In this document: one piece after another, positions 1 to 9,615 of the stretch
How the letters are laid out: every line of letters begins with the position of its first letter
How positions within the stretch are numbered: the first letter of the stretch is position 1
NCBI GenBank assembly: GCA_964058845.1
Contig: CAXKVR010000416.1
Coordinates: 1-20,288 of the forward strand
DNA length: 20,288 nucleotides
Direction: 5' to 3'
Origin: Carex sylvatica
Taxonomy: Eukaryota; Streptophyta; Magnoliopsida; Poales; Cyperaceae
Notes under the pieces: generated by a model
Database searches by the model: none
The model's input: the letters and a program-made list of their open reading frames with translations, nothing else
Told to the model about the DNA's origin: nothing
Made by a program: the position numbers and the translations under genes

Positions 1-270
1 TTGCTGATGGAGTTATGCTTGATTAGTTCGAACCATTTTTAAACTTCAAACCGCTCAACATTATGCTTAATTAGTTTAGCAACCAACAGGTACCTCCGTC
101 GGGTTTAGGTCCAAACATGAGGGTCGGTGTTGTGGGCCCAGCTGGGACCTTCCAGCAGAACCACCAGCTGGGGCCCATTGGATTGGACTGCTAATTTCTC
201 AAGATTTTGACTGCTACAGATGCCTTTTAATTTTCCATGAGAGTGATGGTATTTATATGAAATGAAATAT
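1..270. other. Non-coding flank with a small GC-rich inverted repeat
   Basis: No gene is supported here. The sequence shows a direct repeat of TTATGCTTRATTAGTT at 12-27 and 61-76. An inverted repeat has arms GGGCCCAGCTGG (about 135-146) and CCAGCTGGGGCCC (about 166-178), giving a stem with one bulged base. The minus-strand open frame across this stretch is low-complexity (Arg/Lys/Glu from the CT tract to its right) and matches no family I recognise. Confidence 0.5.
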
Positions 271-424
271 GCTTCTATTCTCAAAAAATAGGAGGACCCT
301 CCTCTTCTCTTTTTGTATCTCTCTCCTTGTTCTTTCTCTCTCTTCTTTCTTTCTCTGTATTTCAAGAGAGAGATAGACACAAAATGAGAACAGAAGGGTC
401 CTCTTATTCTTTGAGAATAGGAGC
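271..424. mobile_element. Foldback MITE with ~70-bp imperfect arms
   Basis: The ends are inverted copies. CTATTCTCAAAAAATAGG at 275 onward pairs with the reverse complement of the stretch ending at 420, which reads CTATTCTCAAAGAATAAG. Pairing continues outward (GCTTCTATT against GCTCCTATT) and inward through GGACCCT and then TTCTC-TTTTTGTATCTCTCTC, so about 70 bases per side can fold and leave a CT-rich loop near 330-352. There is no coding capacity. This is the structure of a miniature inverted-repeat element, but I could not find a convincing target site duplication, so the superfamily is unassigned and the outer ends may be off by a few bases. Confidence 0.65.
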
Positions 425-2610
425 AGATTTTGACCTGTCTTTAATTATAAGGTGATATAAATTTGAAGTGGTTGTAACACAACAAGTGCCTTTGGCAAAG
501 TTTATGTTAATGATGATTTGGTTTCTCTTTTATATCGGTTTCATTTATCACAAAAATCCATAATGTCCCGATTGCCTGTTGGTGTTGCAATTCTGGTCCA
601 TATATTTGACCAATGCAAATATTTTACTTTTAAGTAATATTGATCCAATAATCTAGGGTAGTTAATTAAATGTCCTATGGTGAATATAAACCACAGCAAA
701 CAATTTGAATATATTTTGACTGTGTTAATCGATCTGAATTTGCCTTGTACTTGCATGTACGAGTTTGAATATTTTATGCAACTTGAGAACTAAGGATGCC
801 AGAAATCTACTGTGCGATTCGCTGATTCTAAAGTTTATTAGTTCACAAAACTTTTCACGGTGAACGTGTGAAGACCACAGTGTCCAAAGGCCTAAGCCCA
901 AAGGACAAGGCCAGAGTCCAAACCCCATCTCTTTTGTAAGCTGCACAAGCCATTGAAGCAACCTAACAAAGATATCTGATATTAATATTTAAATTCTTTG
1001 AATTAATTGCAAACTTCAGGCAATGGTTAGCATTGAACTATTTAAGACAAGACCCTACTTGCTGACTCTATATCATCCTAGCTTAGGACACAACTATGTG
1101 CTATTGCTTTCCGATTGTTTACTGGGTGGCGCTGCTTCATTATTATAGCAAGAGGATTCTGATGCCAAATTATTGTTGACAAATGAGAACTCTCTTTTAA
1201 GTTAACATTGAAAAATTCATTGTTTTTTTTAAGCTTTATTATCTTGTACAAAATAAGATAAAGAAATTATTTGTAAGTGTAAACGTGCTTGTAAAGAAGA
1301 TCTAGATTTATGATTAAAATGTCATTTCAATTTCAGGTTTTGAAATATTAATACGAAAGAAAGAGGTTGCATTGTTGCAACAATTTATAACAAGAAATTC
1401 TCTTCTTCTAGCTAGGACAATGCTTATGAATTCATGCAATATTCATACGTCTTACGCGATTTTTAATGCCATTTGTGTGAATTGTCTAACAAGTATTGTA
1501 TATTATATCAATGCAAATAAATTGTGTGTAACAACTATTTTGTTATCTTTAAAATAATTTGTTGAACTCCCGAAGTTCTTGTAATATATATTTCAAATTA
1601 TATAGAAAATTATTAGTAAAATTACTTGTGATATTATAATCTTAAGATACATTGTGTTGCTTTTATAATTTCCTCATTTAAGATATTAGAAAATTTTGTT
1701 ACATTATAAAATTAAGAACAAAACAAACAATAATTACTGCGACGAATATAAATTGCGATTCATGTAAACTCGATAATTATGCTCACACCATTCATTGTGA
1801 GTACTAGAATGTTGTTTGAATGAACAATCAGCAATCCATACATCACATTAACCGTATGGTAATTGTTTTTTAAAGAAACCTATCCATAAAATGAAATACA
1901 TTTTTTTTCCCAAAATAATTTCTTAAATTTGCGAGATTACAGATGTAATACAAATTTCAAGCTGTAGGCTATTTTAGTTATTACTAATATCATATAATTT
2001 CATAATTTGTTTAATATATATATTTGTCTTAATATTTTTAAGCTATGTAGTTATTGTGAGTTGTTTTAAAAACTGAAATTTATTTATTATTTGGTTTGCT
2101 CAAATATCTTATTTGAAAATTTTATATACACTGAATAATCAATAAGACCATAATATAACCAATGTATTCACTCTGCTTTGAATCTTATATATTGAAAGAA
2201 GAAATGCTTTGAAGGACTTCACACAAAATTCAATTTTGTTCACATAATTTTAACTATTATTAGAACGGTCATGCGACAAGTAACAAAAATCATGAACGAA
2301 ATAAGAAATGCATGCCGAGGAGAAAGATTATATGATAAAATCTAAGATATTTTGCAAATAAAGACCTCTCAAATGCAGTTATAGTTACTTTCTTTGATTT
2401 ATCTAATTCAATTTTAGAGATTTTCAAAATTGGATATGCGTTGATAAAGATTGAGCAAATTAAATGCAAACAAGTTCTTTGAGATGTGTTCTTTTAAGTC
2501 AATCAGTTGCTTAATACATATCTAAAGGTCCCATATTTACGGTTATAAACTTATAATTGATAATTTGTTAACCACGTGCTTAAAATCTACACCATGCAAA
2601 GCATATTTTG
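425..2610. other. AT-rich intergenic DNA, no gene seen
   Basis: About 2.2 kb without a supportable gene. Open frames are short, lack splice-site context and have the composition expected of random AT-rich sequence. A slightly GC-richer patch at about 850-960 contains GGCCTAAGCCCAAAGGACAAGG-like words that resemble non-coding transposon or UTR debris, but it shows no protein similarity I can name. Confidence 0.55.
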
Positions 2611-2613
2611 AGT

Positions 2614-2965
2614 TAACGCATCTCGGCCTTCTAATTTTAAACGAAGTCAATCCATATACATTTTATAAATCAGGGGCCCTTTAATATTAATGTTGATTTA
2701 GTTCGTACAAATTTTAAAGTGGATTGGACAATCCAGATGTATTAAATATTTTTTTTTTTAGTTAATGCAGAGGATACAAATTCATTATATCATTGGGAGT
2801 GTGCATCGTCGACATTAACTCAAAAGAACATTTAACGCATTTCAGCCGTCTGATTTTAAACGTTGTCAATCCGGCCATATTTTATAATTCAAAAATTCTT
2901 TAATATTAGTATAAATCTAATTTGCACTGATTTTAAAGTGAATCGAACAATTCAGAAGATTCTTT
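2614..2965. repeat. Diverged direct duplication, offset 219 bp
   Basis: The stretch starting TAACGCATCTCGGCC at 2614 reappears as TAACGCATTTCAGCC at 2833. The similarity continues through ATTTTAAACG, GTCAATCC, CTTTAATATTA and ATTTTAAAGTG, and ends near 2746 and 2965. By eye the two copies are about 70 percent identical over some 130 bases. It is non-coding and looks like an old tandem duplication or two copies of a decayed repeat. Confidence 0.6.
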
Positions 2966-3128
2966 TTTGGATAAAGATTTATTTCCTCCATTTGTTATCC
3001 CCCTAAACCCTAAACTCCAATCTCCAATCTTCAAAGTGGATAACTCTTTAACCGTCGAAGTCTAACAACTTCAGTGAATTTTGTTTCCCCTAAAAGGATC
3101 CTATTTTAGTAAGACCCGACCCACTTGT

Positions 3129-3161
3129 GTGGTGCAATAGTCGAATGCTCGACTGCACCAC
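3129..3161. repeat. Strong hairpin (GTGGTGCA ... TGCACCAC)
   Basis: GTGGTGCA-AT-AGTCGA pairs with TCGACTGCACCAC around an ATGC loop; the only imperfection is a two-base bulge in the left arm. It lies about 70 bp outside the left end of the MULE and is not part of that element's repeats. A Helitron 3' end was considered, but no CTRR tail follows the stem. Confidence 0.6.
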
Positions 3162-3235
3162 CAAGATATAAAAAATAAAGGTAATTAAAGCCATTTACAC
3201 AAGGAATACAGATTTTGCTTCCGTCACTAACTTTA

Positions 3236-3427
3236 CGGCCATTTTTATTAATACCCGAAAACAAAACAAAATTTTAAAAATAACCCTGAATACAGTTTTT
3301 TTTTTTAAATAACCCAACCGTCTGGATCTGGAGCGGCCCAAAATGCAAACGAACCGCCATAGCACGGGGCGGGTCATAGGAAGAGCAGACCGCCCCATAG
3401 CCGGGCGGTCCACTATGGGTATTAAAT
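3236..3427. repeat. MULE left terminal inverted repeat
   Basis: The arm runs from CGGCC at 3236 to about ATTAAAT at 3427. By eye it matches the right arm at about 90 percent over the outer 165 bases, and most differences are transitions. It contains GACCGCCCCA-type words and a poly-T tract. Compared with the right arm it lacks about 36 bp between GACCG and CCCATAGCC, where the right arm carries an extra GC-rich segment. Confidence 0.85.
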
Positions 3428-3429
3428 CA

Positions 3430-3691
3430 AACCCGTGACCCCCACTCCCCCTCTCCCTTCTTTGTTTTCCCTCTGCACCAAAAGAAGAAAAGGAAAAAAA
3501 AAAACGGCCGACCCAGCCACTCCGCCCCCGCCCCCGCCCCCGCCGTCGGTGCTCCACCCTTGCCTCCGCCGCTGCTGCGCCACACCTCTCCTCTCCCTCA
3601 CTCACTCTCTCTCGTTCGCTGCCACCTTCACCATCGCGAATCCGCGCCTCCTCCACCCTCTACCTCAATGCCATTGCTTCATTTCTCTCAG
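3430..3691 (+). other. GC-rich leader-like exon inside the MULE, with strong splice donor
   Basis: This island is C/CT-rich with three CCGCCC units at about 3522-3541 and looks like a plant 5' leader. It ends CTCTCAG|GTAAGTTT, an excellent splice donor at 3691/3692. A matching acceptor, GTGATGTTACAG, ends at 4354. The only ATG near the donor (3668) would give a very short peptide running into a stop in the second exon, so no protein is supported. Either a captured host 5' exon or the element's own transcribed leader would fit. Confidence 0.45.
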
Positions 3692-4354
3692 GTAAGTTTT
3701 TGATTCGATTGAATGCGATTAAGTTGTGTAATTGTTGAATTCAAATCGATTCGTTTCAAATCGATTCGAATTGATTCGTTTCAAATCGATTCGGTTCAAA
3801 TCGATTCGGTTCGATTCGATTGTGTAATTTATGCAAATGTGATTAAGTTGTGTAATTGTTGAATTCGATTAGATTATGAATTATTAGAATTGGTATAATG
3901 TCATGAATTACGAGAATTGCGGGTTATTAATAAATGCTATTAAATTGCGGGAATTGCGGGATTAAATTTTGAAATTATAATTGCGAAAATTATGTATTTT
4001 TTTTTGGTAAGCTTGCAGAAGGAAGCTTTATATCTTCAAATGGAAATATATATTGTGTGATCATATAAAATATGTCATTTAGTAAATAAGTTATGTTTTT
4101 TTTTTTTTTGAGAAAAAATCGTAGGTAGATAAGTTATGTATTTGACTACATTAAAGAGTTATGTATTTGATTACATCAATAGATAAAATTGGATATTTAG
4201 AGGGGATTGAGAATAAAATAATAAATTATTGTAATATTTAAAAAAAAATTACACAATTTTGTTTTCATATATAATATGTTATAATATTATAGTTTTATTG
4301 TTATAATATATTATAGTTTTATTGTTATAATAAATTATTTTTGTGATGTTACAG
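3692..4354 (+). other. Intron-like interior of the MULE with short tandem repeats
   Basis: It lies between the donor at 3692 and the acceptor ending at 4354. A perfect 26-bp sequence (GATTAAGTTGTGTAATTG and on) occurs at 3717-3742 and again at 3841-3866. Between the copies, CAAATCGATTCG is repeated about four to five times with a 15-25 bp spacing. A 22-bp AT-rich unit is tandemly duplicated at 4287 and 4311. No coding sequence is seen. Confidence 0.5.
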
Positions 4355-4945
4355 ATACGAAGAAAAGTTTCGGTGATGTTGAGGGTATTTTGAAGTTGAC
4401 GAAACACATGTATATATCAATACAAATTAATTTCAAGTAAAACAAATTATTTTGAAGTATATGAATATTTGTTTAAAAATTGCATTCTTTTTTGCAAGTA
4501 AATTATCAATATTTTTTTTTTAAATATGCATACTTTTGTTTTTAGCAAATTTTATTTGTTTGTTGATTTTCACAATAATTTTTATTTTAAAAATTAGATT
4601 TCGTACTATATAAAAATTTATTGAATTTCATAGTATAATAAAATTTTATGTAGCTTTATTATTATTATTATTTTCATGTGGTTATTGATTATTTTAGAGA
4701 TTGTTAACTCTTATTACTAAATTAATATGTTATATTCTTAATATATTAAATATATACTATAGTTATTGTATAATTATTGAATGTATTAATATCATATAAT
4801 TAGGAATTTATTATAAATAATTAACTAAAAAAATACCTGTTGCTATAGTAAAATCGCCTAAAAAATCGCCTCTCTCAAACAGTAAAATCTCGCAGCAGGC
4901 TCTGACTTCGTTTACAGATAATTGAGGCAGGAGAGAAAAAACACG

Positions 4946-5176
4946 TTTAAATACACCTATAGTGGACCGTCTGGCTATGGGACGGTTTGGTCAGTGCATG
5001 AACCACCCGCGTGTGGGGCGGTCTGCTCTTCCTATGACCCACCCCGTGCTATGGTGGTTCGTTTGCATTTTGGACCGCCCCAAGTCCAAGTGGTTGAGTT
5101 ATTTTAAAAAAAAAACTGTATTCAAGGTTATTTTTAAAATTTTATTTTATTTTTCGGGTATTAATAAAAATGACCG
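4946..5176. repeat. MULE right terminal inverted repeat
   Basis: This is the reverse complement partner of 3236-3427 and ends AAAAATGACCG at 5176, right against the TSD. It is longer than the left arm because it keeps the roughly 36-bp segment missing there (around 4986-5021). Short open frames read through this arm, but the left arm shows matching frames with different breaks, so I treat them as chance reading of a GC-rich repeat. Confidence 0.83.
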
Positions 5177-5415
5177 CTAACTTTACTGGAGGAGAGGGAT
5201 TTGTTTCTATTAATTTTCTTGTATAGCTACGGTGCAGCATTAGTTCGTTACAGATAAGCAACAGTCTCTACTAGCGAACTTCTAAATTTATGTCGCACTA
5301 AATCAAAGAGCTAGCTTCTTCTTCTTCTTTTTTTTTTGCTCTCAGGTTGAGAATACAATGTTTGTAAAATCAAAAATAAAATAGTACAACCCCTCGGAGG
5401 GGCGGATCTACTGTA

Positions 5416-5520
5416 GCACAGGATAGGACAACTGTTCTACCCTGAAAATTCAAAACTAATTTACAAAAATTGGATTTTAGGCCTTTGTCCTATCTTGAAA
5501 ATTATTATTGTCCTACCCTG
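5416..5520 (+). repeat. hAT subterminal repeats GTCCTAYCYTG
   Basis: Copies of a GTCCTACCCTG-like motif occur at 5434 (GTTCTACCCTGAAAATT), 5487 (GTCCTATCTTGAAAATT) and 5510 (GTCCTACCCTG). GGATAGGAC near 5420 is an inverted copy. A related copy, GTCTTACCCTGATC, sits just inside the right end at 8717. Clustered subterminal motifs are where hAT transposases are known to bind, so these are candidate binding sites. Confidence 0.5.
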
Positions 5521-5580
5521 CAGTCCAAATTAAAATGACTGGCCCATTGCATATTAAATTTTGTAAATAAGTGGACCGCG

Positions 5581-5663
5581 TTCTCTGAGATATCTTACTG
5601 TTGTCATGACATTTGAAGAAAAATCAAGAAATGTAGAGCTGGCCTACATTCTCTGAGATATCT
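5581..5663 (+). repeat. 15-bp direct repeat in the hAT leader
   Basis: TTCTCTGAGATATCT occurs at 5581-5595 and 5649-5663, an offset of 68 bp. The intervening sequence is non-coding leader of the hAT element. It may mark a small tandem duplication. Confidence 0.55.
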
Positions 5664-7642
5664 CACATTTGGTTTGACTTTTTAGAAAAACTAAAAAAAA
5701 GTGCGGTCCATTGATTAGCACTTTAGCATATATCCAATAAAAAAATGAAGTTGCCCTATCTCTCTGTCTCTCTCTGTTTGTCGAACCAAACACCAAACAA
5801 ACAAAAAAATAGACTGCTTCTGCTCGCCTCTCTATCCTATCTCCCTGACTTGCGACAAATAGAAAAAAAAGGTCATATATAAAAAAAGAAAAAAAGAAAA
5901 ACACATAAATATTCTTCTCGTTCCGCCGACTCGAATTAATCAAATACCTTGTCTTTCTTTTGAAGTGGTAATGTAAATTTCTCATTTTTTATTAGATTTT
6001 TGGATCTTATAAAATTACAAATTAGGGTTTGCAATTTTAGATTAAATTTAGATCTTTGAATTTTAATTAATTGGTAGATTCAATTTTTAGATCTTAGAGT
6101 TAGAATCATGTTTAATTGGTAGATTGAACTTTTGATTAGTAAATGGTAATATTTAATTACAAGGTCTTACAACCCTAATTAATTGATAAATTGAATTTGT
6201 GCTTAGTGATATTGAATTATTAAAACTCTAATTAAATGGTATATTGAATTATTAGGTTTTAGAACCCTAATTGGTACATGAATTATTCTTTTCGTTTAAG
6301 TCTTAAATTATTGTATAATTTAAGTTGGTTAATATCTTCTTTTCTTTAATTTGTCATTCATAGTATACAAAATGCACAAGTTTTTTCAGAAGAAATCCAA
6401 TCCTCCAAAAGGATCATCTTTGAGTTCTAATCATTCTCATTAGATTAATAGTGCCGAATAAATCCCTCCTTCTGATCCTGCTCGAAGGCCACCGATATCT
6501 CATTATCATCCAAATGAGCATGACCATATACGTCGAGAGTTGCTAATAAATGGTCCATGTCAACCTCACAACCATGATTTTTCCCAAAGAGATTTCAGTG
6601 GTGTAATGAGAAGATTTAACAAAGAATGATTTAATCGGTACAAAACTTGGTTGGAGTATAGCAAAGAAAAAGATGCGGCATTTTGCCTTTGTTGTTATCT
6701 TTTTAGACCGAAAAATCTTGGATCAGGTGAAGGAACTAACTTTGTAGGAGATGGTTTTAGAAATTGAAAAAGTGCTAAAAAAATGTTTGAGGATCATGTT
6801 GGTGAATCAAATTCTTGGCACAATGAGACTTAAAATAAATGTTCCAATTTGATGAACCATTCACAAAGCATTGAAGCTGTGTTAGAAAGACAAAGTGTTG
6901 CTGAAGAGGTGAATTATCGAGCAAAATTAAGTGTCACTGTGCATTGTGTTCGATGGCTTTGCAAGCAAGGTGTGGCATTCCGTGGACATGACGAGTCCGA
7001 CACCTCTATCAACGAAGGAAATTTCCATGAGCTTGTGAGATTATTATGAGATCATAATAAAGAAATAGATAATGTTGTTTTGGATAATGCTCCCAAAAAT
7101 AGACAGTTGATTGCACCTAGAATACAAAATGATATAGTTAACGTGTGTGCAGATGAGACAACTAAGGAGATAATTTCAAAGCTTGGAGATGAATTGTTTT
7201 CTGTTTTGGTTGATGAGGCAAGAGATAGCTCAACCAAAGAACAAATGGCGGTTGTGATTCGGTTTGTGAACAAGAGAGATTTTCTTGTTGAACAGTTTAT
7301 TGGTATTGTTCATGTTTTTAAAACTACAGCGCTGACTTTGAAGGTGGGGATTGAGAATTTATTTGGTAAGCATGGTCTAACTTTTTCTAGATTACATGAC
7401 CAAAGTTACGATGGAGCTAGTAATATGAGTGGAGAGTTCAAGGGTCTCAAATCATTGATTCTGAAGGAGAACGGGTCCGCATATTACGTGCATTATTGGG
7501 CCCATCAATTGCAACTAACTCTCATTGCGGTAGCCAGACATCATCAAAAGGTTGGAGAACTATTTCTCATGATTTCTAATATTATCAATGTTGTTCGTGG
7601 ATCTTGTAAAAGAGAAGAACTATTACGTAAAAAGAGAAAAAT

Positions 7643-7771
7643 ATGGTATTATTGTTCCAAAGATGGAGGATTTATATGTAGTGAAGTGGTTGGGATTCAT
7701 TATTCCAAGAAGTGTGTACATTTTGTGACAAACATGGTATTATTGTTCCAAAGATGGAGGATTTATATGTA
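7643..7771 (+). repeat. Perfect 38-bp direct repeat in the transposase pseudogene
   Basis: The 38 bases at 7643-7680, starting ATGGTATTATTGTTCC, recur without change at 7734-7771. The offset is 91 bp. This partial duplication within the transposase breaks the reading frame downstream of the DUF4371 core. Perfect identity suggests the duplication is younger than the nonsense mutations, though 38 bases is a short yardstick. Confidence 0.85.
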
Positions 7772-7922
7772 ATGAACCTACGGCACCCAACAAACTTAAC
7801 TAATTTGCATTATTACCGATTTGTTTTACACGGTTATTGATATGCAATTGCGAGAGTTTGGTGAAAGATTCACGGAAACTAATACCAAAATTCTTATTTG
7901 TATGTCATGCTTAGATCCGAAG

Positions 7923-8038
7923 AACTCTTTTTCATCATTTAGCAAAGATAGATAATACTCTTTTTCATGCATTATTATCGAATTTCTTATTTGCATTTCT
8001 TTTTCATCATTTAACTAATACTGAACTCTTTTTCATAG
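7923..8038 (+). repeat. CTTTTTCAT repeats inserted before the hAT dimerisation domain
   Basis: CTTTTTCAT occurs four times (about 7926, 7959, 7998 and 8028), twice followed by CATTTA. The block separates the conserved LDPKNSFSSFSKD region from the LLQFAQFYLSDF region, which are adjacent in intact relatives, so about 85 bp is extra here. It probably arose by slippage or local duplication. Confidence 0.5.
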
Positions 8039-8751
8039 GTTGCTTCAATTTGCTCAATTTTATCTCTCTGATTTCAACCAATACGATCTATTAACCCTAC
8101 ATAGTCAATTGGAAAATTACCACTTAGATATGAAAAATGATAGAGATTTTGACCTAAAGAGCTTAAGTGAGCTTTCTCAAAAAATTGTGGAAAAAAAAAA
8201 GCACAATGTTTATCCCTTGGTTTACAAATTATTGAAATTGGCATTGATATTGCCGGTGGCGACCGCTAGTATTGAAAGGGTATTTTCGGCAATGAATTTT
8301 GTGAAAAATAACTTAAGAAGTACCATGGGAGATCAATGGTTGAATGATTTGTTGGTTACTTACATTGAGAAGGAGTTATTTATGCGTGTCGATAATGAAA
8401 GAATTATGCAAAAATTCCAATCTATGAAGACCCGTAAAGAAACACTCTCTTCATTGACTTAATTATATAGTATTTAGTTTTTTGTTTTGTTTTGTTTTTA
8501 ATATGTAAAAGGATAATATTTGTTGTTGTTTTTGTTATGCAAAAGAATACTATTTTGTTGGTTTTTTGTTATGTTTTAATTAGTAGTTGATTATTTAAAT
8601 ATTATGAAAGTAAATTGTGTTATAATACTATTTTTGTTATCATGTTTTATCTATTATCCGATTATTTAATGGGTTTGAATCCGATTATCTATTTAAATCT
8701 GATTCAATAATTTTTTGTCTTACCCTGATCAAAATCATGCGTCCGCCTCTG

Positions 8752-9097
8752 ACCCCTCCTATGGCTTCTATCAACAGAACTGCAACCAGAGGTGTGCTTC
8801 CTCCATTGCAAAGAGCTAGCTTTTTTGAAAACTTTAGTTAGAATAAGCAAGTTTAATTTAACTTTAGTTTGCACAGTGCAAAAAGTGCATTTCATCAGCC
8901 ACCGGGTTGTGTAATTACATTTCATTTTACACTCCAATTTCTGTCGACAAAAAACGAATAAGAAGAACTAACTCTTTCTGATGAATATGATGAATTCTGC
9001 TCTTCTCCCTTTGGTAAATATACAAAATGCTTCATATTTTTGTTTTCTTCTCTCTTCTCCCATTAGATATATACTTCTTATGTTTTTTTGCAGATCG
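8752..9097. other. Spacer between the two hAT elements, no gene seen
   Basis: Short non-coding spacer. CAAAGAGCTAGCTT at 8809-8822 also occurs at 5304-5317, on the other side of the large hAT element. The open frames here have no recognisable product. Confidence 0.5.
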
Positions 9098-9105
9098 ATC
9101 AAGAT

Positions 9106-9615
9106 TAGGGGTGTTCATCGGTTCAGTTCAGTTGAAACCGAATTGAATTTGGCAAACCAAAGTTATAATTCGGTTTTAAAAATAGAACCGAACTGAATTA
9201 GCATTGCAACCGAACCAAACCGAACTGAAGTTTTATTTCGGTTTGATCGGTTCAAACCGAAATATATTAAATTTTTTTATTTAAAACAATTGATTTATAA
9301 TAAACCGAAGTATATTAAGAAATAAACCTGAGTATTAAGAAATAAACTAAGATATTTAGAAATAAATCAAGTATTTAAAGCAATTGATTAAGAAATAAAC
9401 CAGGGTGGTTTGGATCAAATTCATATTATATAAAAGTTTGATCGGTTCGGTTATTTCGATTTTGAAAATTTTCAAAATGAACCGAACTGAAGTTATAATT
9501 CGGTTTTGAAAAGCCAACCGAACCGATCCAATAAACCGAAATTACCGAACCGTTTAAATCAAACTAATTTGGTTCAGTCCAAAACCGATTAAATCGAACT
9601 GTTTGAACACTCTTA
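9106..9615. mobile_element. Non-autonomous hAT-like element, CGGTT-rich (510 bp)
   Basis: The ends are inverted: TAGGGGTGTTCATCGGTT on the left, and TAAGAGTGTTCAAACAGTT as the reverse complement of the right end. They are flanked by 8-mers ATCAAGAT (9098-9105) and ATCAAAAT (9616-9623), a 7/8 match. The interior is dense in CGGTTT/AAACCG words in both orientations (for example TATAATTCGGTTTT at 9163 and 9493) and has no coding capacity. An 8-bp TSD and a TAGGGGTGTTCA end fit a hAT-type MITE common in plant genomes; the assignment rests on these features only. Confidence 0.75.

Larger units (their letters stand above)
3236..5176. mobile_element. Non-autonomous Mutator-like element (MULE) with 9-bp TSD
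   Basis: The element is bounded by perfect copies of CTAACTTTA at 3227-3235 and 5177-5185. A 9-bp duplication is the hallmark of the Mutator superfamily. Its ends are long inverted repeats beginning CGGCCATTTTTATTAATACC and CGGTCATTTTTATTAATACC. The 1.9-kb interior carries no transposase. It holds a GC-rich leader-like exon (about 3430-3691), an AT-rich intron-like stretch and 3' AT-rich filler. Non-autonomous MULEs often carry captured host sequence (Pack-MULE); whether this interior is captured or is a remnant of the parental element's own leader cannot be decided from the window. Confidence 0.87.
6372..8462 (+). pseudogene. Decayed hAT transposase (TTF zinc finger / DUF4371 / hAT dimerisation; ZMYM1-like)
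   Basis: Reading from ATG 6372, one frame gives the order typical of plant 'TTF-type zinc finger with hAT dimerisation domain' proteins. A TTF-like segment (TWLEYSKEKDAAFCLCCYLF, about 6645-6705) is followed by a DUF4371/RNase H-like core (EISKLGDELFSVLVDEARD-like region from about 7150; YDGASNMSGEFKGLKSLI at 7405) and the C-terminal dimerisation region (8040-8462, with LPVATASIERVFSAMN). The likely catalytic acids are still visible: Asp in LVDEARD, Asp in YDGASNM and Glu in SIERVF. The usual Cys of the CFAH motif is changed (HYWAH). Stops interrupt the frame at about 6441, 6459, 6627, 6765, 6831 and 7047. After about 7640 the frame is scrambled by a 91-bp-offset duplication, frameshifts and an insertion of CTTTTTCAT repeats before the C-terminal part resumes. 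Non-functional. Confidence 0.88.
5397..8751 (+). mobile_element. Tip100-like hAT transposon with 8-bp TSD (7/8)
   Basis: Flanking 8-mers are ACCCCTCG (5389-5396) and ACCCCTCC (8752-8759), matching at seven positions. The ends are short inverted repeats: GAGGGGCGGATC on the left and, in reverse complement, CAGAGGCGGACG on the right, close to the CAGGGGCGGA ends known for Tip100-type hAT elements. The plus-strand interior encodes a decayed transposase (6372-8462). A 5' non-coding leader of nearly 1 kb precedes it, with a possible leader intron ending TTCATAG just before the start codon. The element has the right architecture but cannot make a functional transposase. Confidence 0.88.

Noticed and set aside
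105..380. Minus-strand open frame of 91 codons over the foldback MITE
   Set aside because: Its Arg/Lys/Glu-rich part is the translated CT tract of the MITE, and no family is recognisable.
725..961. Minus-strand open frame with a Gly/Leu/Trp/Pro-rich segment
   Set aside because: No splice context or domain; composition follows a short GC-richer patch that looks like UTR or transposon debris.
3001..3015. Two CCCTAAA units resembling plant telomere repeat
   Set aside because: Only two units; this is a common short motif and not evidence of an interstitial telomere.
3129..3180. Helitron 3' end
   Set aside because: The hairpin is not followed by CTRR and no TC 5' end was located.
3195..3656. 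Minus-strand 153-codon open frame across the MULE left end
   Set aside because: It runs through the TIR, crosses the element boundary and the TSD, and is low-complexity Arg/Glu/Gly; it is antisense to the spliceable leader.
4922..5180. Overlapping plus-strand frames in the MULE right TIR
   Set aside because: They are explained by GC-rich repeat sequence; the matching left TIR does not preserve the same frames.
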